This document shows positions 53,579 through 63,334 of a DNA stretch of 64,000 nucleotides, piece by piece. The stretch is from Myxococcota bacterium. GTDB taxonomy: Bacteria > Myxococcota > XYA12-FULL-58-9 > JALHOP01. The DNA lies in NCBI GenBank assembly GCA_022842935.1, contig JALHOP010000013.1, forward strand, positions 122,130 through 186,129. Direction: 5' to 3'. A program made the position numbers and the translations under genes. Below the pieces are notes generated by a model. That model ran no database searches. It was not told where the DNA came from and saw only the letters and a program-made list of their open reading frames with translations. Position 1 is the first letter of the stretch. Each line of letters opens with the position of its first letter.

Positions 53579-54773
53579 ATGCCTGTCACCCATCATCGAG
53601 CGCGCCGTTTGGCGCTGACGCTGCTCCTCGTTGTCCCACTGGGCTGCGCGACGACGACGACCCGGCTCGACAACATCGTGATGGCCTACGATGAGACCAC
53701 CGCAGAGACCATCTCGAAGCTGCTACTCCTGAACATCGCCCGAGCACATCAGAATCTTCCGATGCACTTCACGGGGGTTTCGAGCATCCTCGCCACCTAC
53801 AAGTTCACCTTTAGTGGCGGCGTAGGTCCGGCGGCGACCGGAGACTATGGGTGGCTGCCGGTACCGCAGCTCGGTGCAAGCACTGAAGAGAACCCGACAG
53901 TCAGTATCATGCCGATGCAAGGTGAGGAGTTCACCCAGCGGCTGCTGACGCCCTTCCATGAGCAGAAGCTGACGCTGCTGCTGCGTCAGGGCTACGACGT
54001 CGACGCGCTCCTGCGCTTGCTGGGCGCAGAAGCGTCTGGAGAGCAACGACACCGCGTTCGCTGGAGTCCATCGCAACCGACCCGCCGACGAAGAGGGCTA
54101 CCAAGTATTCCGGCGAGTGGTCTCCCACCTCTCGGCAATTCAGGATCGACACGCCCTCTACGTCGAGCCCCTGCACTTTCAGCACACCTGGACGGTGCCA
54201 GCCGACGCTGTGACGCCGGAGGCTTTTCAGTCGACGTACAAGGATTATTCGCTCACCTATGATCCGCAGCAGCGTACATACCGTGTGACCAAACGGGTCA
54301 ACGGCCGCGTCATGGTCAGCAACTATGACCCCTCGGCGCTCTCGGACGAGGAGCGCCGCCAGCTGCACGAGCAGGCCGAGGAGGCACCGTTCAACGACGT
54401 CCTGATCGACATTCGCGCTGGTGCGGACAGCGGCGATCTGCCGCTCCACGGTCGTCTGCGGCTCCGCAGCTTTCACGAGGTGCTCACATTCATCGGCCGC
54501 GCTATTGGAGAGGAGCCCGAGACGGACGTCGCGCCGGATCCCCGAACACTTTCGGTTTCGGAGAACCCGGTCGTCACTCTCGAGGTCGTCGAGGCGAGTA
54601 GCCCACCCGAGGGTGCGCGGCTCTCGGTGACCTTGAACGGCAAGCACTACGCGGTGCGCCCCCAAGACGGCTACCAGTGGAACCTAAAGGCCTTCAGCAT
54701 GCTCAATCAGCTCTTCCAGATGAGCGTCGCGACGGCGGCGCAAACCGGTCCGTCTGTCGCCATTGCGAAGTGA
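53579..54773 (+). pseudogene. lipoprotein of uncharacterised family, one frameshift
   Basis: From ATG 53579 the frame gives a lipoprotein signal (lipobox VVPLGC) and ISKLLLLNIARAHQNLPMHF, VSSILATYKFTFSGG, TVSIMPMQGEEFTQRLLTP and LLLRQGYDVDALLRLL, then loses sense after about 54022. Removing one G from the GGG at 54022-54024 joins it to AQKRLESNDTAFAGVHRNR, which continues to LSVTLNGKHYAVRPQDGY and FSMLNQLFQMSVAT, ending at 54771. The joined protein (about 397 residues) resembles a large uncharacterised proteobacterial lipoprotein family (NIVR...LDVSS...GG, T..PL.G..F...LLTP) in my recollection. Either a pseudogene or a single-base error. Confidence 0.6.
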
Positions 54774-54972
54774 GGCGCTGTCGGGCGAGGCTCCTCTCAG
54801 CGGCTACTGCGGGGTGGGTCTCGACAGCGCTGCTGCATGGCGACCACGCTCCGCCCGCCACTGTCGCTGCTTGCGCTTGCGTCGAGTCGCGCGGTGAACA
54901 GCGGCTGCTCGTCGTCACCGACGCAGTAAAGCTCGCTGCGTTCTTGGTGGAGTTTGTATATGGTACGTCGCC

Positions 54973-55698
54973 ATGAAAGACGGGCAACCCATCTCCATCG
55001 CGTACGCGTTCACGTTCGCCGACGGCGCCGTCATTCGTATCACCCCGCGCCTCGATGGGCGTACGCTTTCGCTGTTGCGCACGGAGGAGCCTTCTCGACC
55101 GGCGTGGACGCGACTCGACGCCGTCGGTTGTCCAGGTTGTCCGCTCGCGCGGCAGGGGAGCAGCCATTGCCCGGTCGCCGTGAGCCTGGTCGAGCTCGTC
55201 GAGAAGTTTGGCGACCACGTCTCGCACGAGAAGGTAGCTCTCACGGTGACCACCGCGCAGCGAACCTATCAGGCAAACGCGACGCTGCAGGCGGCACTCA
55301 GCTCGCTCACTGGCATCTACATGGTCACGTCGGGCTGCCCAGTGATGGACAAGCTGCGGCCCATGGTTCGCTTTCATCTGCCTTTGGCCGAGCTGACCGA
55401 AACAACCTATCGTGCAGCGTCGATGTTTCTGCTCGCGCAGCTCATGCGCGCGAGGCGGGGTCTCTCCGCCGACTGGTCGCTGAAGGGACTCGAAGACCTG
55501 TACAAGGCGGTCCATGAGGTGAACGTCCACATCGCTCGCGCCATCCGGACGGCTTCGACCCTCGACGCCAACGCGAACGCCCTTGTGCGGCTCGACCTAT
55601 TCACCGAGGGCGGCGCGTTCTCCATCGACGACGCGCTCAAAGAGCTCGAGTCATTGTTCGAAGACGCCTATCTCCGCGCTCCTGACCAGCCGACCTAG
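54973..55698 (+). CDS. DUF6901-like Cys-motif protein
   Basis: This 241-residue soluble protein matches the DUF6901 pattern as I remember it: AFTFADGAVIRITPRLDGRT, WTRLDAVGCPGCPLARQG then HCPVAVSLVELVEKFGDHVS, LSSLTGIYMVTSGCPVMDKLRPM, FHLPLAELTETTYRAASMFL and NANALVRLDLFTEGGAFSID. The CPxCPL...HCP set of cysteines could bind a metal or a cluster. The function is unknown. No signal peptide. Its end is 24 bases from the convergent secreted-protein gene. Confidence 0.8.
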   Translation: MKDGQPISIAYAFTFADGAVIRITPRLDGRTLSLLRTEEPSRPAWTRLDAVGCPGCPLARQGSSHCPVAVSLVELVEKFGDHVSHEKVALTVTTAQRTYQANATLQAALSSLTGIYMVTSGCPVMDKLRPMVRFHLPLAELTETTYRAASMFLLAQLMRARRGLSADWSLKGLEDLYKAVHEVNVHIARAIRTASTLDANANALVRLDLFTEGGAFSIDDALKELESLFEDAYLRAPDQPT

Positions 55699-55721
55699 GC
55701 CTTGGCGCTTCTCGCTGTGTC

Positions 55722-56627
55722 CTACTTTGCGAGCTCTGACTTCGACAGCTCGATGAGTGTCGAATTGCTGGGATGTTTGCGCAGCGCCGCGCCGAGCTTG
55801 GCCTTGAACGCGCCGCAGTGCTTCTTCTGTCCCGCGGCGATCTGGGTGTTTCGTCTCGCGTCGCCGTTTCCGTCTTCGCCGGCCCAATGCTCACAAGCGT
55901 CGCGGGCGTCTTGTACGGCCTGAACGAGCTTGGCTTCCGGGGTGAGCGCGAGCTTGGGGGTGGTGACCGTCGCCGCCAGACGCTCGAAAGTTCCGCCGCG
56001 TACGCTGCCGAGGAGGGCGATGGTGTCTGTCGCCGACCGTGTTGAGTCCCTTGATATGATGAGCTCGGTCGCTCCATCCTGATTGAGATCGCCGATCACG
56101 TCGACGCGCCACATGGGCTTCACCGGCATAGGGGGGCCATCCCAAACGACCGCTATAGCGGCTGACCAGCCAATGGCTTCGAGCTTGTCGCATGCGCTCA
56201 CGCGACTTCCGATCTCGGAGAACTGAAGCGTTCCATCGGGGTTACTCTTTACCGCGACGGTCTTGTTGCCGAGCGGGGCAAGCGTGACGCGCGAGGCGCC
56301 CGAGCTGGCCTCACAACCCGGCTCGGCGAACGCGGCCCTCGCGGGATCGCCGCCCAGCTTGACGCTCTTGGCGATGAGCGCCTCGTAGTGCGGGCAGCGC
56401 GAGAACACAGCTTCGCCGCGGGCCACCGTCAGGGTGCCCGACTCGAACGTCTTGGTGGTGGCGCCGAACTGCGCGGTGCGGCAGATGCCCAACCACTCGC
56501 CCGGCTCGATGCAGACGGTCGTATTCCCGCCGCACGCCACGTAGTTGGTGTGCGGCGAGGGTGACACGTTCCAGACGAGGTCGAGAGGGAGGGCAGCGGC
56601 TACGGCGAGCAGTCCGATCGTCAGCAT
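55722..56627 (-). CDS. exported protein with FG-GAP-like segment
   Basis: This 301-residue protein has a hydrophobic leader (MLTIGLLAVAAALPLDLVW) without a clear cleavage site. The middle has several cysteines that could pair (Cys about 32, 39, 49 and 78). A segment DVIGDLNQDGATELIISRD (about 195-215) resembles an FG-GAP/integrin-type Ca-binding blade. The C-terminus is a Cys/His-containing helical domain (DACEHWAGEDGN, HCGAFKAKLGAALRK). ATG 56627 is four bases past the stop of the GLG1-repeat gene on the same strand, so the two form an operon. Confidence 0.65.
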   Translation of the reverse strand: MLTIGLLAVAAALPLDLVWNVSPSPHTNYVACGGNTTVCIEPGEWLGICRTAQFGATTKTFESGTLTVARGEAVFSRCPHYEALIAKSVKLGGDPARAAFAEPGCEASSGASRVTLAPLGNKTVAVKSNPDGTLQFSEIGSRVSACDKLEAIGWSAAIAVVWDGPPMPVKPMWRVDVIGDLNQDGATELIISRDSTRSATDTIALLGSVRGGTFERLAATVTTPKLALTPEAKLVQAVQDARDACEHWAGEDGNGDARRNTQIAAGQKKHCGAFKAKLGAALRKHPSNSTLIELSKSELAK

Positions 56628-56630
56628 CGT

Positions 56631-57140
56631 TTACAGGTCCTCGTCGAGCTCTTCTTTGCACTCGGTCGACAGCTCAGCGGCGTGCTCGTGCAGACAAGCA
56701 GCCTTGCCGCCATCGTCCGCCTTGACGCCCTTGCAATGGGCCTTCAGGTCAGCGCGACAGGCCTTGATGACCTCACGGATGCGTGCCTTGGCCGTCGCCT
56801 TTTGCGCTTTGCACGGCGCCGACAGCTTGGCCTCGTTGGCGCGCATGCACGCCGCGACGCGACCTTGCCCGGGCTGCACGTCCTTGCAGAGCGTGTCGCG
56901 GTCAGCCTGGCATGCCTCATGGAACTTCTTGGCGTCCGCTTGTTTCTTGGCGCGGTGGTCTTTGCACGACGCGGACAGCTCGGCTTCGTGGCCCTTCAAA
57001 CACTCAGCGATGCGGCCCTCGCCGGCCTTGATGTCTTTGCAGTAGCGCTCGACATCTTCTCTGCATGCCTTTCCTGCGTGCGCGATAGCGGGCAGGGCGA
57101 CGACTGACGCGAACACGAACGTCATGAGGGAACGGCTCAT
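56631..57140 (-). CDS. GLG1-type cysteine-rich repeat protein
   Basis: The product is 169 residues from ATG 57140, which has AAGGAG seven bases upstream. A signal peptide (MTFVFASVVALPAIAHAG) precedes three cysteine-rich repeats of the GLG1/PF00839 type: CREDVERYCKDIKAGEGRIA then CLKGHEAELSASC, CQADRDTLCKDVQPGQGRVA then CMRANEAKLSAPC, and CRADLKAHCKGVKADDGGKA then CLHEHAAELSTEC. All repeats keep four cysteines. The tail is acidic (EELDEDL). Bacterial members are periplasmic with unknown role. Confidence 0.88.
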   Translation of the reverse strand: MSRSLMTFVFASVVALPAIAHAGKACREDVERYCKDIKAGEGRIAECLKGHEAELSASCKDHRAKKQADAKKFHEACQADRDTLCKDVQPGQGRVAACMRANEAKLSAPCKAQKATAKARIREVIKACRADLKAHCKGVKADDGGKAACLHEHAAELSTECKEELDEDL

Positions 57141-57437
57141 CGTGGACTCCTTGCGGCGCATGAATGCGCCGGGATGAGACGCCGATCAAGTGGGTGTTTT
57201 CGTGCCCAAGCGACTCACGCCCAAGCGCTCGCGAGCTTCTCGACCTCCGCGTTGTCGCCAGTGACGCGACCAAGCTCCCCCAGCCAACCGCACAGCCTCG
57301 TCATCCCCGGAGCCGGAAGGTGATGGGGTTGCAAGCGTTAGCGTGGACTGGGAGCGCGAACAACGGCTCCATTCGCGCGCGTCCTTTGGGTCGACACTGT
57401 TTCTTGATGCCGGCTTGCCGAACACTTCCCTGGTACA

Positions 57438-59414
57438 ATGCACGGCGTGCGTCTCGCGAAGCGATGCTGGTGCCTCGTCGGCCTGGTTCTGTGCGCCGCC
57501 GCCTGCAATCCGCAGTTCGACTACGGCAACGGGGTTTTCGTTAGCTGTGGTGTCGATGCCGATTGCCTTGCCGGTTTCGTCTGTCTTGGGGAGCCCGCCC
57601 GTTGCGTCGACGTCGATGCCGTGGACGCCGTAGGGGTCGAGCTCACCGCGCCGCTCAACAACGCGTTGGTTACGGATGGTCGCGTCGTTTTCGTTTGGCG
57701 GGGGGTCCCCGGAGCGGCGAGCTATCGCGTCGATGTGACGATCGACGCCGCGGGTGAGCGTCCGATCGCCGGGAGTCCATTTTTCGTGGATGGCCTGCAG
57801 CAGACCCTGGTCGTCGAAGGGCTCACCGAGTCGCTAACACACTACTGGTCGGTGCGTTCAGATATTACGCTTCCGGAAGTGCCGCCCCAGCGTCGACCTT
57901 TCGACAATCTTGGCGACGTTGTGTACGTGTACTGTCCGCCAGAGCGGATGAGCTGCCTGCCTGAAGTCGCCGAGGTCCAAGCCGGCAACCTGTCGCGGCC
58001 ATTCACGCGCGTGCAGGACGCCATCGATGCCGCGTCGCGATTCGAGCGTGAGACGATTCAGGTTGCGGCGCGCGGCGACGGGCTCGCCTACGCCGAGAAC
58101 TTGCGGGTATCGCGAGGCATTACACTCTCCGGCGGATTCGACCCAACGTTCACGACGCGCGACCCCATGCTCCACGAGGTGTGGATTCACGAGCCCGTGA
58201 CAGCGCTCAGCATTTCGCTCACCACGACCCCCACTCTCGTCGAGGACATCCATTTCTCAGCTGGGGCGAGCGATACGGCCGTCGTGGTCGGGGTGACGGT
58301 CGACAACGTTCGTGCGCCGGTCACCTTTCGCCACTGCAGTGTCGCTGCCGGGCAGGGGGCAGAGCTCGTGACTGGCGTTCGCGTAAGCTCGGCGGTTCTC
58401 GCTGGCACTGTTCGACTCGAGCACGTGAGTGTCGAGGCCGACGGCTCGCCCTCTGTCCGTGCCGTCGAAGCGCGCGATGCGGTGGTGGTCGTTGTCGACT
58501 CGCGCGTCGTCGCGACGTCGAGCACGACCCTGAGCAACGCAGTTGGGATCTCGTCCGAGGGGGCGTTAAGCGAGCTCGACGTGTCCGCGACCACGGTTAT
58601 CGCCGGGGCGGTCGAATGGGCGACGGGCATCGCGAGCCAAGCGTCGAGCAACACCGTCAAAGCGGTTGCCATCGAAGTTGGTCCGGCCCCCCCGGTGAAT
58701 CCCCGGTTCAGCAACGGCATCGATTTCGGCGTAGGCGTCGAGCGAGCTGTGATCGCCGGAAACCGGGTGAGCGTTCGTGGCCGTTTCTTGTCCCGAGGCG
58801 TCAGGCTCTTCCAGCTCAATGCGCTGGTTGTGAACAACTTGATTGGTACCTTCGGCTGCCCCGCCCAGCAGAGTCAGGGGATCTACTTGGAGCAAGCACA
58901 GGAGCAGCCGAGCTCCTTTTTCGCGCACAACAGCTTCGCGCTCACTTCCGGGCAGGCGGAGACGTACGTCTTTCGGATCAACGCCGGAGTTGCGTCGGTC
59001 ATCCGCAACAACGTCGCCGTTCGCCTCGAAGCATGTGCTGGTACCGGGCCCGAGGGCCTCACGAGCCTCTCGGGAGGCGTGGATTGGACCGTGACAGACA
59101 ACCTCGTCTCATCGGACCTCTCGCTCGGAGTGACGAGCACGGGGAACACGCAGCTTGCGCAAGTGGGCGGTGAGGTCTTCGCTTCGCTCGCAGGACCCGA
59201 CGGGGACCCTCAGTCGCTTACCGACAACGACTGGCGCCTCGCGACTGTGCTTACCGCCTACGTAGCGAGCGCTCCCAATCTCGTTGATGATTGCACGGCT
59301 CTCCTTGTTGACCGTTTCGCTGGTGAAGATGTTTGCGGTTTCCTCGCCACCGATGCGGGGGGCGCGTCCCGGGCAGGGACCGTGACGCCGGGCGCCTACG
59401 AGGCTTTGCCCTGA
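57438..59414 (+). CDS. beta-helix lipoprotein with Ig-like domain
   Basis: This 658-residue lipoprotein has the signal peptide and lipobox VLCAAAC (Cys about 23). Then come a short Cys-rich segment (CGVDADCLAGFVCLG, about 37-51), an FN3/Ig-like domain (about 75-145; VFVWRGVPGAASYRVDV) and a long right-handed parallel beta-helix (about 165-640) with rungs such as VWIHEPVTALSISL, AVVVVDSRVVATSS, AVIAGNRVSVRGRF, LVVNNLIGTFG and VIRNNVAVRLEACAG. Probably a polysaccharide-binding or -degrading surface protein; no catalytic residue is identifiable. No binding site is clear; GTG 57447 is an alternative start giving a shorter N-terminus. Confidence 0.8.
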   Translation: MHGVRLAKRCWCLVGLVLCAAACNPQFDYGNGVFVSCGVDADCLAGFVCLGEPARCVDVDAVDAVGVELTAPLNNALVTDGRVVFVWRGVPGAASYRVDVTIDAAGERPIAGSPFFVDGLQQTLVVEGLTESLTHYWSVRSDITLPEVPPQRRPFDNLGDVVYVYCPPERMSCLPEVAEVQAGNLSRPFTRVQDAIDAASRFERETIQVAARGDGLAYAENLRVSRGITLSGGFDPTFTTRDPMLHEVWIHEPVTALSISLTTTPTLVEDIHFSAGASDTAVVVGVTVDNVRAPVTFRHCSVAAGQGAELVTGVRVSSAVLAGTVRLEHVSVEADGSPSVRAVEARDAVVVVVDSRVVATSSTTLSNAVGISSEGALSELDVSATTVIAGAVEWATGIASQASSNTVKAVAIEVGPAPPVNPRFSNGIDFGVGVERAVIAGNRVSVRGRFLSRGVRLFQLNALVVNNLIGTFGCPAQQSQGIYLEQAQEQPSSFFAHNSFALTSGQAETYVFRINAGVASVIRNNVAVRLEACAGTGPEGLTSLSGGVDWTVTDNLVSSDLSLGVTSTGNTQLAQVGGEVFASLAGPDGDPQSLTDNDWRLATVLTAYVASAPNLVDDCTALLVDRFAGEDVCGFLATDAGGASRAGTVTPGAYEALP

Positions 59415-59552
59415 AGTGTGCCGCGCCAAGCGGCGAGTGCTGCGATTCTGATGCAGACGCGCGGACGCGGCTGATTTCGCGCAGTCGTTCGTCGCGGGTT
59501 TGCTGACGCCGTGTCAGCGCAACCGTTTGCTGCGCTTGCGGTTCAAGGGTTC

Positions 59553-60695
59553 ATGCGCCTCCGACCAACGTTCTGCCTGCTCGTGATGGTTGCGGCGGGC
59601 TGCTCCCCGGCCGACGACAAGGACGACTTGCCTGGGTCGGACGTACCGGAGGTCGAAGACGGTTCGGACCCCGGTGATGGTGTGCGTGACGTCGGCGACG
59701 GCGATCACGACGAAGCCGACGCTGCGACCGACGAGGCCACCGATGCGGAGCCGACGACCGCGGATCGCGTCGCGGCCGCGACGCAAACCGCCCAGGGCAA
59801 TGCGGCATGCGGCAGCGAAGCCTTGCCGGAAGGGTTCTACTGGGAGATTGGCGACCGCGAGGGAATGCTCGCCTCGGGCTCCGTGACCGGCAGCAACACG
59901 CCGACCGCATCGCAGGTCATCGCGGTCGCCTCTGCGTCGAAGTGGGTCTACTCGACCTACGTGCTCGAGGCTGTTGGAAGCCTCCGCGAGAGCGACATCC
60001 CGTTTCTCAACTTCACGAGCGGAATGGTGTTCCCACTGTCCGTCGGAGCGAAGGAGGCGGTCTGCGGAGCAACCGAGACGGTCGGCGAGTGCGCGGCGGA
60101 CGTCGTCGAGCAAGAGAGCTCCGTCGGGAAGTTTCACTACAGCGCGGGTCACTTTCAGTTCCACGCGACGAATGCGATGGGTCTTGGCGACCTCGGGGGC
60201 GCAGCGCTGACATCCGAGATCAGCTCTGTGCTCGGCGATCTGGATTTCACGTATCTGCAGACGAACCTCGCTGGCGCCCTCAATACGAGCGCTCGCGCCT
60301 ATGCCGAATTCTTGCGACGTCTCCTACGTGGAGAGTACGTGATGGCGGATCATCTCGGTGACGACAAGGTGTGCGCGTCGAGCGCGTGTGCATCCGGGGC
60401 CGTTCTTTCACCAGCGCCCCCCAACGAGGCCTGGAACTATTCGCTTGGCCATTGGGTCGAGGACGACCCGACACTTGGTGACCATGCATTCAGCAGCGCC
60501 GGCGCACTGGGCTTCTATCCGTGGATCGACAGCAGCAAGACCTGGTACGGCGTTGTCGCCCGCAGGGCCGCAGCACCTGGCGGAAACCAGGGCGTCGTTT
60601 CGCTGCGTTGCGGTCGGCTCATTCGCCAGGCGTGGGTGACGGGGCGCGTGGTGAGCGCGACCATTCCCGAGCGCGCCTCCGCGCCGCGTCCTTGA
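59553..60695 (+). CDS. beta-lactamase/esterase-fold serine hydrolase lipoprotein
   Basis: The product is 380 residues from ATG 59553; the longer frame from 59511 adds a non-signal extension. Lipobox MVAAGC (Cys about 17) is followed by an acidic Asp/Glu linker of about 50 residues and a serine hydrolase domain. The SxxK nucleophile motif is S127-A-S-K130 within AVASASKWVYSTYVLEA; a Tyr-Ser-Ala motif (YSAGHFQFHA) takes the YxN position, and GALGFYPWIDSSKTWYGVVA stands for the third, GxG-like motif. The family covers class C beta-lactamases, peptidases and esterases; the SxxK fold is clear, the substrate is not. Confidence 0.8.
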   Translation: MRLRPTFCLLVMVAAGCSPADDKDDLPGSDVPEVEDGSDPGDGVRDVGDGDHDEADAATDEATDAEPTTADRVAAATQTAQGNAACGSEALPEGFYWEIGDREGMLASGSVTGSNTPTASQVIAVASASKWVYSTYVLEAVGSLRESDIPFLNFTSGMVFPLSVGAKEAVCGATETVGECAADVVEQESSVGKFHYSAGHFQFHATNAMGLGDLGGAALTSEISSVLGDLDFTYLQTNLAGALNTSARAYAEFLRRLLRGEYVMADHLGDDKVCASSACASGAVLSPAPPNEAWNYSLGHWVEDDPTLGDHAFSSAGALGFYPWIDSSKTWYGVVARRAAAPGGNQGVVSLRCGRLIRQAWVTGRVVSATIPERASAPRP

Positions 60696-60907
60696 GGTCA
60701 CGCTCCGAAAGTCCATCGTCGGTAACCCATCGTTGTTCGGTTCGTCAGCCCCGCCGCTCCCGGACACGTGTCGCCGAAATCTATGGACCGACGACGGCCG
60801 CGCTTTCTTTGTCTGCTGTAGCGGTCAAACGTGAGGCAAGCACATCATGCTTGCCGCGCCTGCCGTTTCCGATCACAGATGGGACTCCCTGACTCGACGG
60901 AGCCTCC

Positions 60908-62242
60908 ATGTCCCGTGTCGTTTCTTGTCTCGCGTTCGCTGTTGTCGCCAGCCTCGCGCGTCCCGCGCGTGCCGAGGTCTTCAGCATCTACGTGGCGGCG
61001 CGCGATTCCGCGGCCCACAAGGCGGCCGAGGGCATGGTGGACGGTCAGAAGTCGTTCTGGGTTCCGAAGCTCGCCAAGGCGTTCGAGAAGACGGTCGAGC
61101 TCATGGGGACGAGCGATCACGAAGTCCGCGTGATGGTCGCGCAAGGGCAGGAGAGCGGCCTCTACAGCTTGCCCAACGGGCTGGGCTCGCCGAAGGCGAA
61201 ACTCCTGCTACTCGGAGGCTACTGCCCCGACTGGAAGAAACGTGATCCGTTCACGTGCCCGACCGAGCTGATTGCGGGCTCGGGACGGCCCCAACCGACC
61301 ATCGGCTTCGGGGGCAACAAGACACAGTTCGCCGAGCTCGTGGTCAGCGGCTTCGTCTTCGACGCGGCTCCATCGAACAAATACGACGCCAAGACGAACA
61401 GTCTGCTCAAGGGTAGCTCGCGCACCATTCCGCTCTTGTCGCTGAGCCAGGCGGTGGTGCAGCACGTTGTCATTGCCGACAACGTCTTCTTGAACAGCGC
61501 CCACAAGGCCTTCGACGTCTATCACTCGCCAGCGTCCAATGACGCTGTCGCGGACATACAGAACAACTTCTTCCTCAACAACGTCATCCCGATGAAGATC
61601 TCGCCCGCTGGCTACAAGGGTTTTCTCACCAAGACGGTACGCTTGAAGAACAACACCGTTCTTCTCAACTGGCCCTTCAACCCGGACCCGACCTCATCGA
61701 ACGTCGGCGCTATCGAGCTCTACCACAAGGACTGTTGTGGCGAGCTCGTCGTCGAGGGGAACCTCTTTGCTTACAACCCCGGCGGCGCCATGCAGCACGA
61801 CTGGCCAACGAACCGGATGGAGAAGCTCACCATCCGCAAGAACCTCTTCTTCATGAATGGCACCCTGTTCGGTGATGGTCGTCCCGAGGCGGGAGTGTTC
61901 ACGGGCAAATTCGGGCCGTCACCTACACATCAGGTCGTGCCGCTCGCGGCGCACATGGAAGATGACTTTCCCTACACCTTCGAAGGCAACGTCGCGCTCG
62001 ATCCGAAAGTGCCCGTCGCGCTCGTCGATCTGCAGGCCGCCGACTCGTCGTCGGTCTCGGCGAAGAAGACGGTGATGAACGACATCCGTGGGCTGTTCGG
62101 CGTCAACAAGGATGGTGGCACCGTGGCCATCAAGAACTACGCGCCGCGTATGGGGCTCGACCTCGAGCATCTGCCGTTTCCCGCGGCGCCAGAGGCCGCG
62201 AGCTTCGGTGTCCAGCGCCAGGGTATCTACACAGTTCCGTGA
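60908..62242 (+). CDS. secreted beta-helix protein
   Basis: This 444-residue exported protein starts at ATG 60908 with GGAG five bases upstream. The signal peptide is MSRVVSCLAFAVVASLARPARA. The mature protein begins with VFSIYVAARDSAAHKAAEG and continues as a right-handed parallel beta-helix: ELVVSGFVFDAAPSN, LSQAVVQHVVIADNVFLN, ADIQNNFFLNNV, TVRLKNNTVLLN, ELVVEGNLFAYN and LTIRKNLFFMN. Cysteines CPDWKKRDPFTC and DCCGE may be disulfide-bonded. Probably a periplasmic or surface polysaccharide-binding or lyase-like protein; no catalytic set is visible. Confidence 0.82.
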   Translation: MSRVVSCLAFAVVASLARPARAEVFSIYVAARDSAAHKAAEGMVDGQKSFWVPKLAKAFEKTVELMGTSDHEVRVMVAQGQESGLYSLPNGLGSPKAKLLLLGGYCPDWKKRDPFTCPTELIAGSGRPQPTIGFGGNKTQFAELVVSGFVFDAAPSNKYDAKTNSLLKGSSRTIPLLSLSQAVVQHVVIADNVFLNSAHKAFDVYHSPASNDAVADIQNNFFLNNVIPMKISPAGYKGFLTKTVRLKNNTVLLNWPFNPDPTSSNVGAIELYHKDCCGELVVEGNLFAYNPGGAMQHDWPTNRMEKLTIRKNLFFMNGTLFGDGRPEAGVFTGKFGPSPTHQVVPLAAHMEDDFPYTFEGNVALDPKVPVALVDLQAADSSSVSAKKTVMNDIRGLFGVNKDGGTVAIKNYAPRMGLDLEHLPFPAAPEAASFGVQRQGIYTVP

Positions 62243-62287
62243 AACTCGTGAGCTCGTGCTCGACGAACTTCACCATACGAGGATGCC

Positions 62288-63334
62288 ATGACGATTCGCG
62301 ACGGGTTCGTTTCGACGATTGGCAACACGCCGCTGATCAAGTTGCGCGCGGCGTCGCTCGCGACTGGTTGTGACATCTACGGCAAGGCCGAGTTCTTGAA
62401 CCCTGGCGGCTCCGTGAAGGACCGTGCAGCGCTTGCCATCGTTCTCGATGCCGAGAAGCGCGGCGTTTTGCGCCCAGGCGGAGTCATCGTCGAGGGCACC
62501 GCAGGAAACACCGGTATCGGCTTGGCGCTCGTCGGCAATGCGCGGGGCTATCGGACGGTCATTGTCATCCCCAACACCCAGAGTCAGGAGAAGAAGGACG
62601 CGATTCGCGGAGCTGGCGCGACGCTCTACGAAGTACCCGCGGTACCGTACAAGAACCCGAACAACTATGTTCATGTGGCGCAGCGCCTCGCCGAGCAGCT
62701 CGCCAAGACGGAGGCGAACGGAGTGATCTGGGCCCAGCAGTTCGACAACGTCGCCAACCGAGCCGGGCATCACGCGACCACCGGTCAGGAGATCTGGAAC
62801 CAGCTCGGCGGCACGATCGATGGTTTCGTCTGCGCCATCGGGACGGGTGGGACCATCGCCGGGGTCTCCGCGGCGCTCCGCGAGCGCCGACCCTCCGTGA
62901 AGATCGCGCTCGCTGATCCGCCCGGCGCCGCGCTGCACGCCTATTACACCACGGGTGAGCTCGTCGCCTCGGGCACGAGTATCACCGAAGGTATCGGTCA
63001 GGGGCGCATCACCAAGAACATCGAAGGGTTCACCCCCGATTTCTCCTTTCAGATTCCAGACAGCGAGACCATGAGCACGGTGTACGACCTCGTCGAGAAG
63101 GAGGGCCTCGTGCTCGGTAGCTCGTCGGGCATCAACGTCGCTGGCGCCATCCGGCTGGCCAAGGAGCTTGGCCCCGGCCACACCATCGTCACCATCTTGT
63201 GTGATTCCGGCAGTCGCTACGCGTCCCGGTTGTTCAACCGCGACTTCTTGCAAGCGAAGGGACTTCCCGTCGCGCCCTGGCTGCACCGCGAAGTGATGCT
63301 CCCGGATGGGCTGCTCGTTCCGGTGCCGACCTAG
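62288..63334 (+). CDS. cysK: cysteine synthase (O-acetylserine sulfhydrylase)
   Basis: This 348-residue PLP enzyme makes L-cysteine from O-acetylserine and sulfide. GAGGA four bases before ATG 62288 supports the start. Seen: TIGNTPLIKL entry, FLNPGGSVKDRAAL with Schiff-base Lys 44, the phosphate-binding GTAGNTGIGLAL and GTGGTIAGV loops, and C-terminal GSSSGINVAGAIRLAK. Length exceeds the roughly 310 of enteric CysK because of an extra C-terminal extension (FLQAKGLPVAPWL). Assigned as cysK-like; a cystathionine beta-synthase-type role is less likely, as no CBS domain is present. Confidence 0.9.
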   Translation: MTIRDGFVSTIGNTPLIKLRAASLATGCDIYGKAEFLNPGGSVKDRAALAIVLDAEKRGVLRPGGVIVEGTAGNTGIGLALVGNARGYRTVIVIPNTQSQEKKDAIRGAGATLYEVPAVPYKNPNNYVHVAQRLAEQLAKTEANGVIWAQQFDNVANRAGHHATTGQEIWNQLGGTIDGFVCAIGTGGTIAGVSAALRERRPSVKIALADPPGAALHAYYTTGELVASGTSITEGIGQGRITKNIEGFTPDFSFQIPDSETMSTVYDLVEKEGLVLGSSSGINVAGAIRLAKELGPGHTIVTILCDSGSRYASRLFNRDFLQAKGLPVAPWLHREVMLPDGLLVPVPT

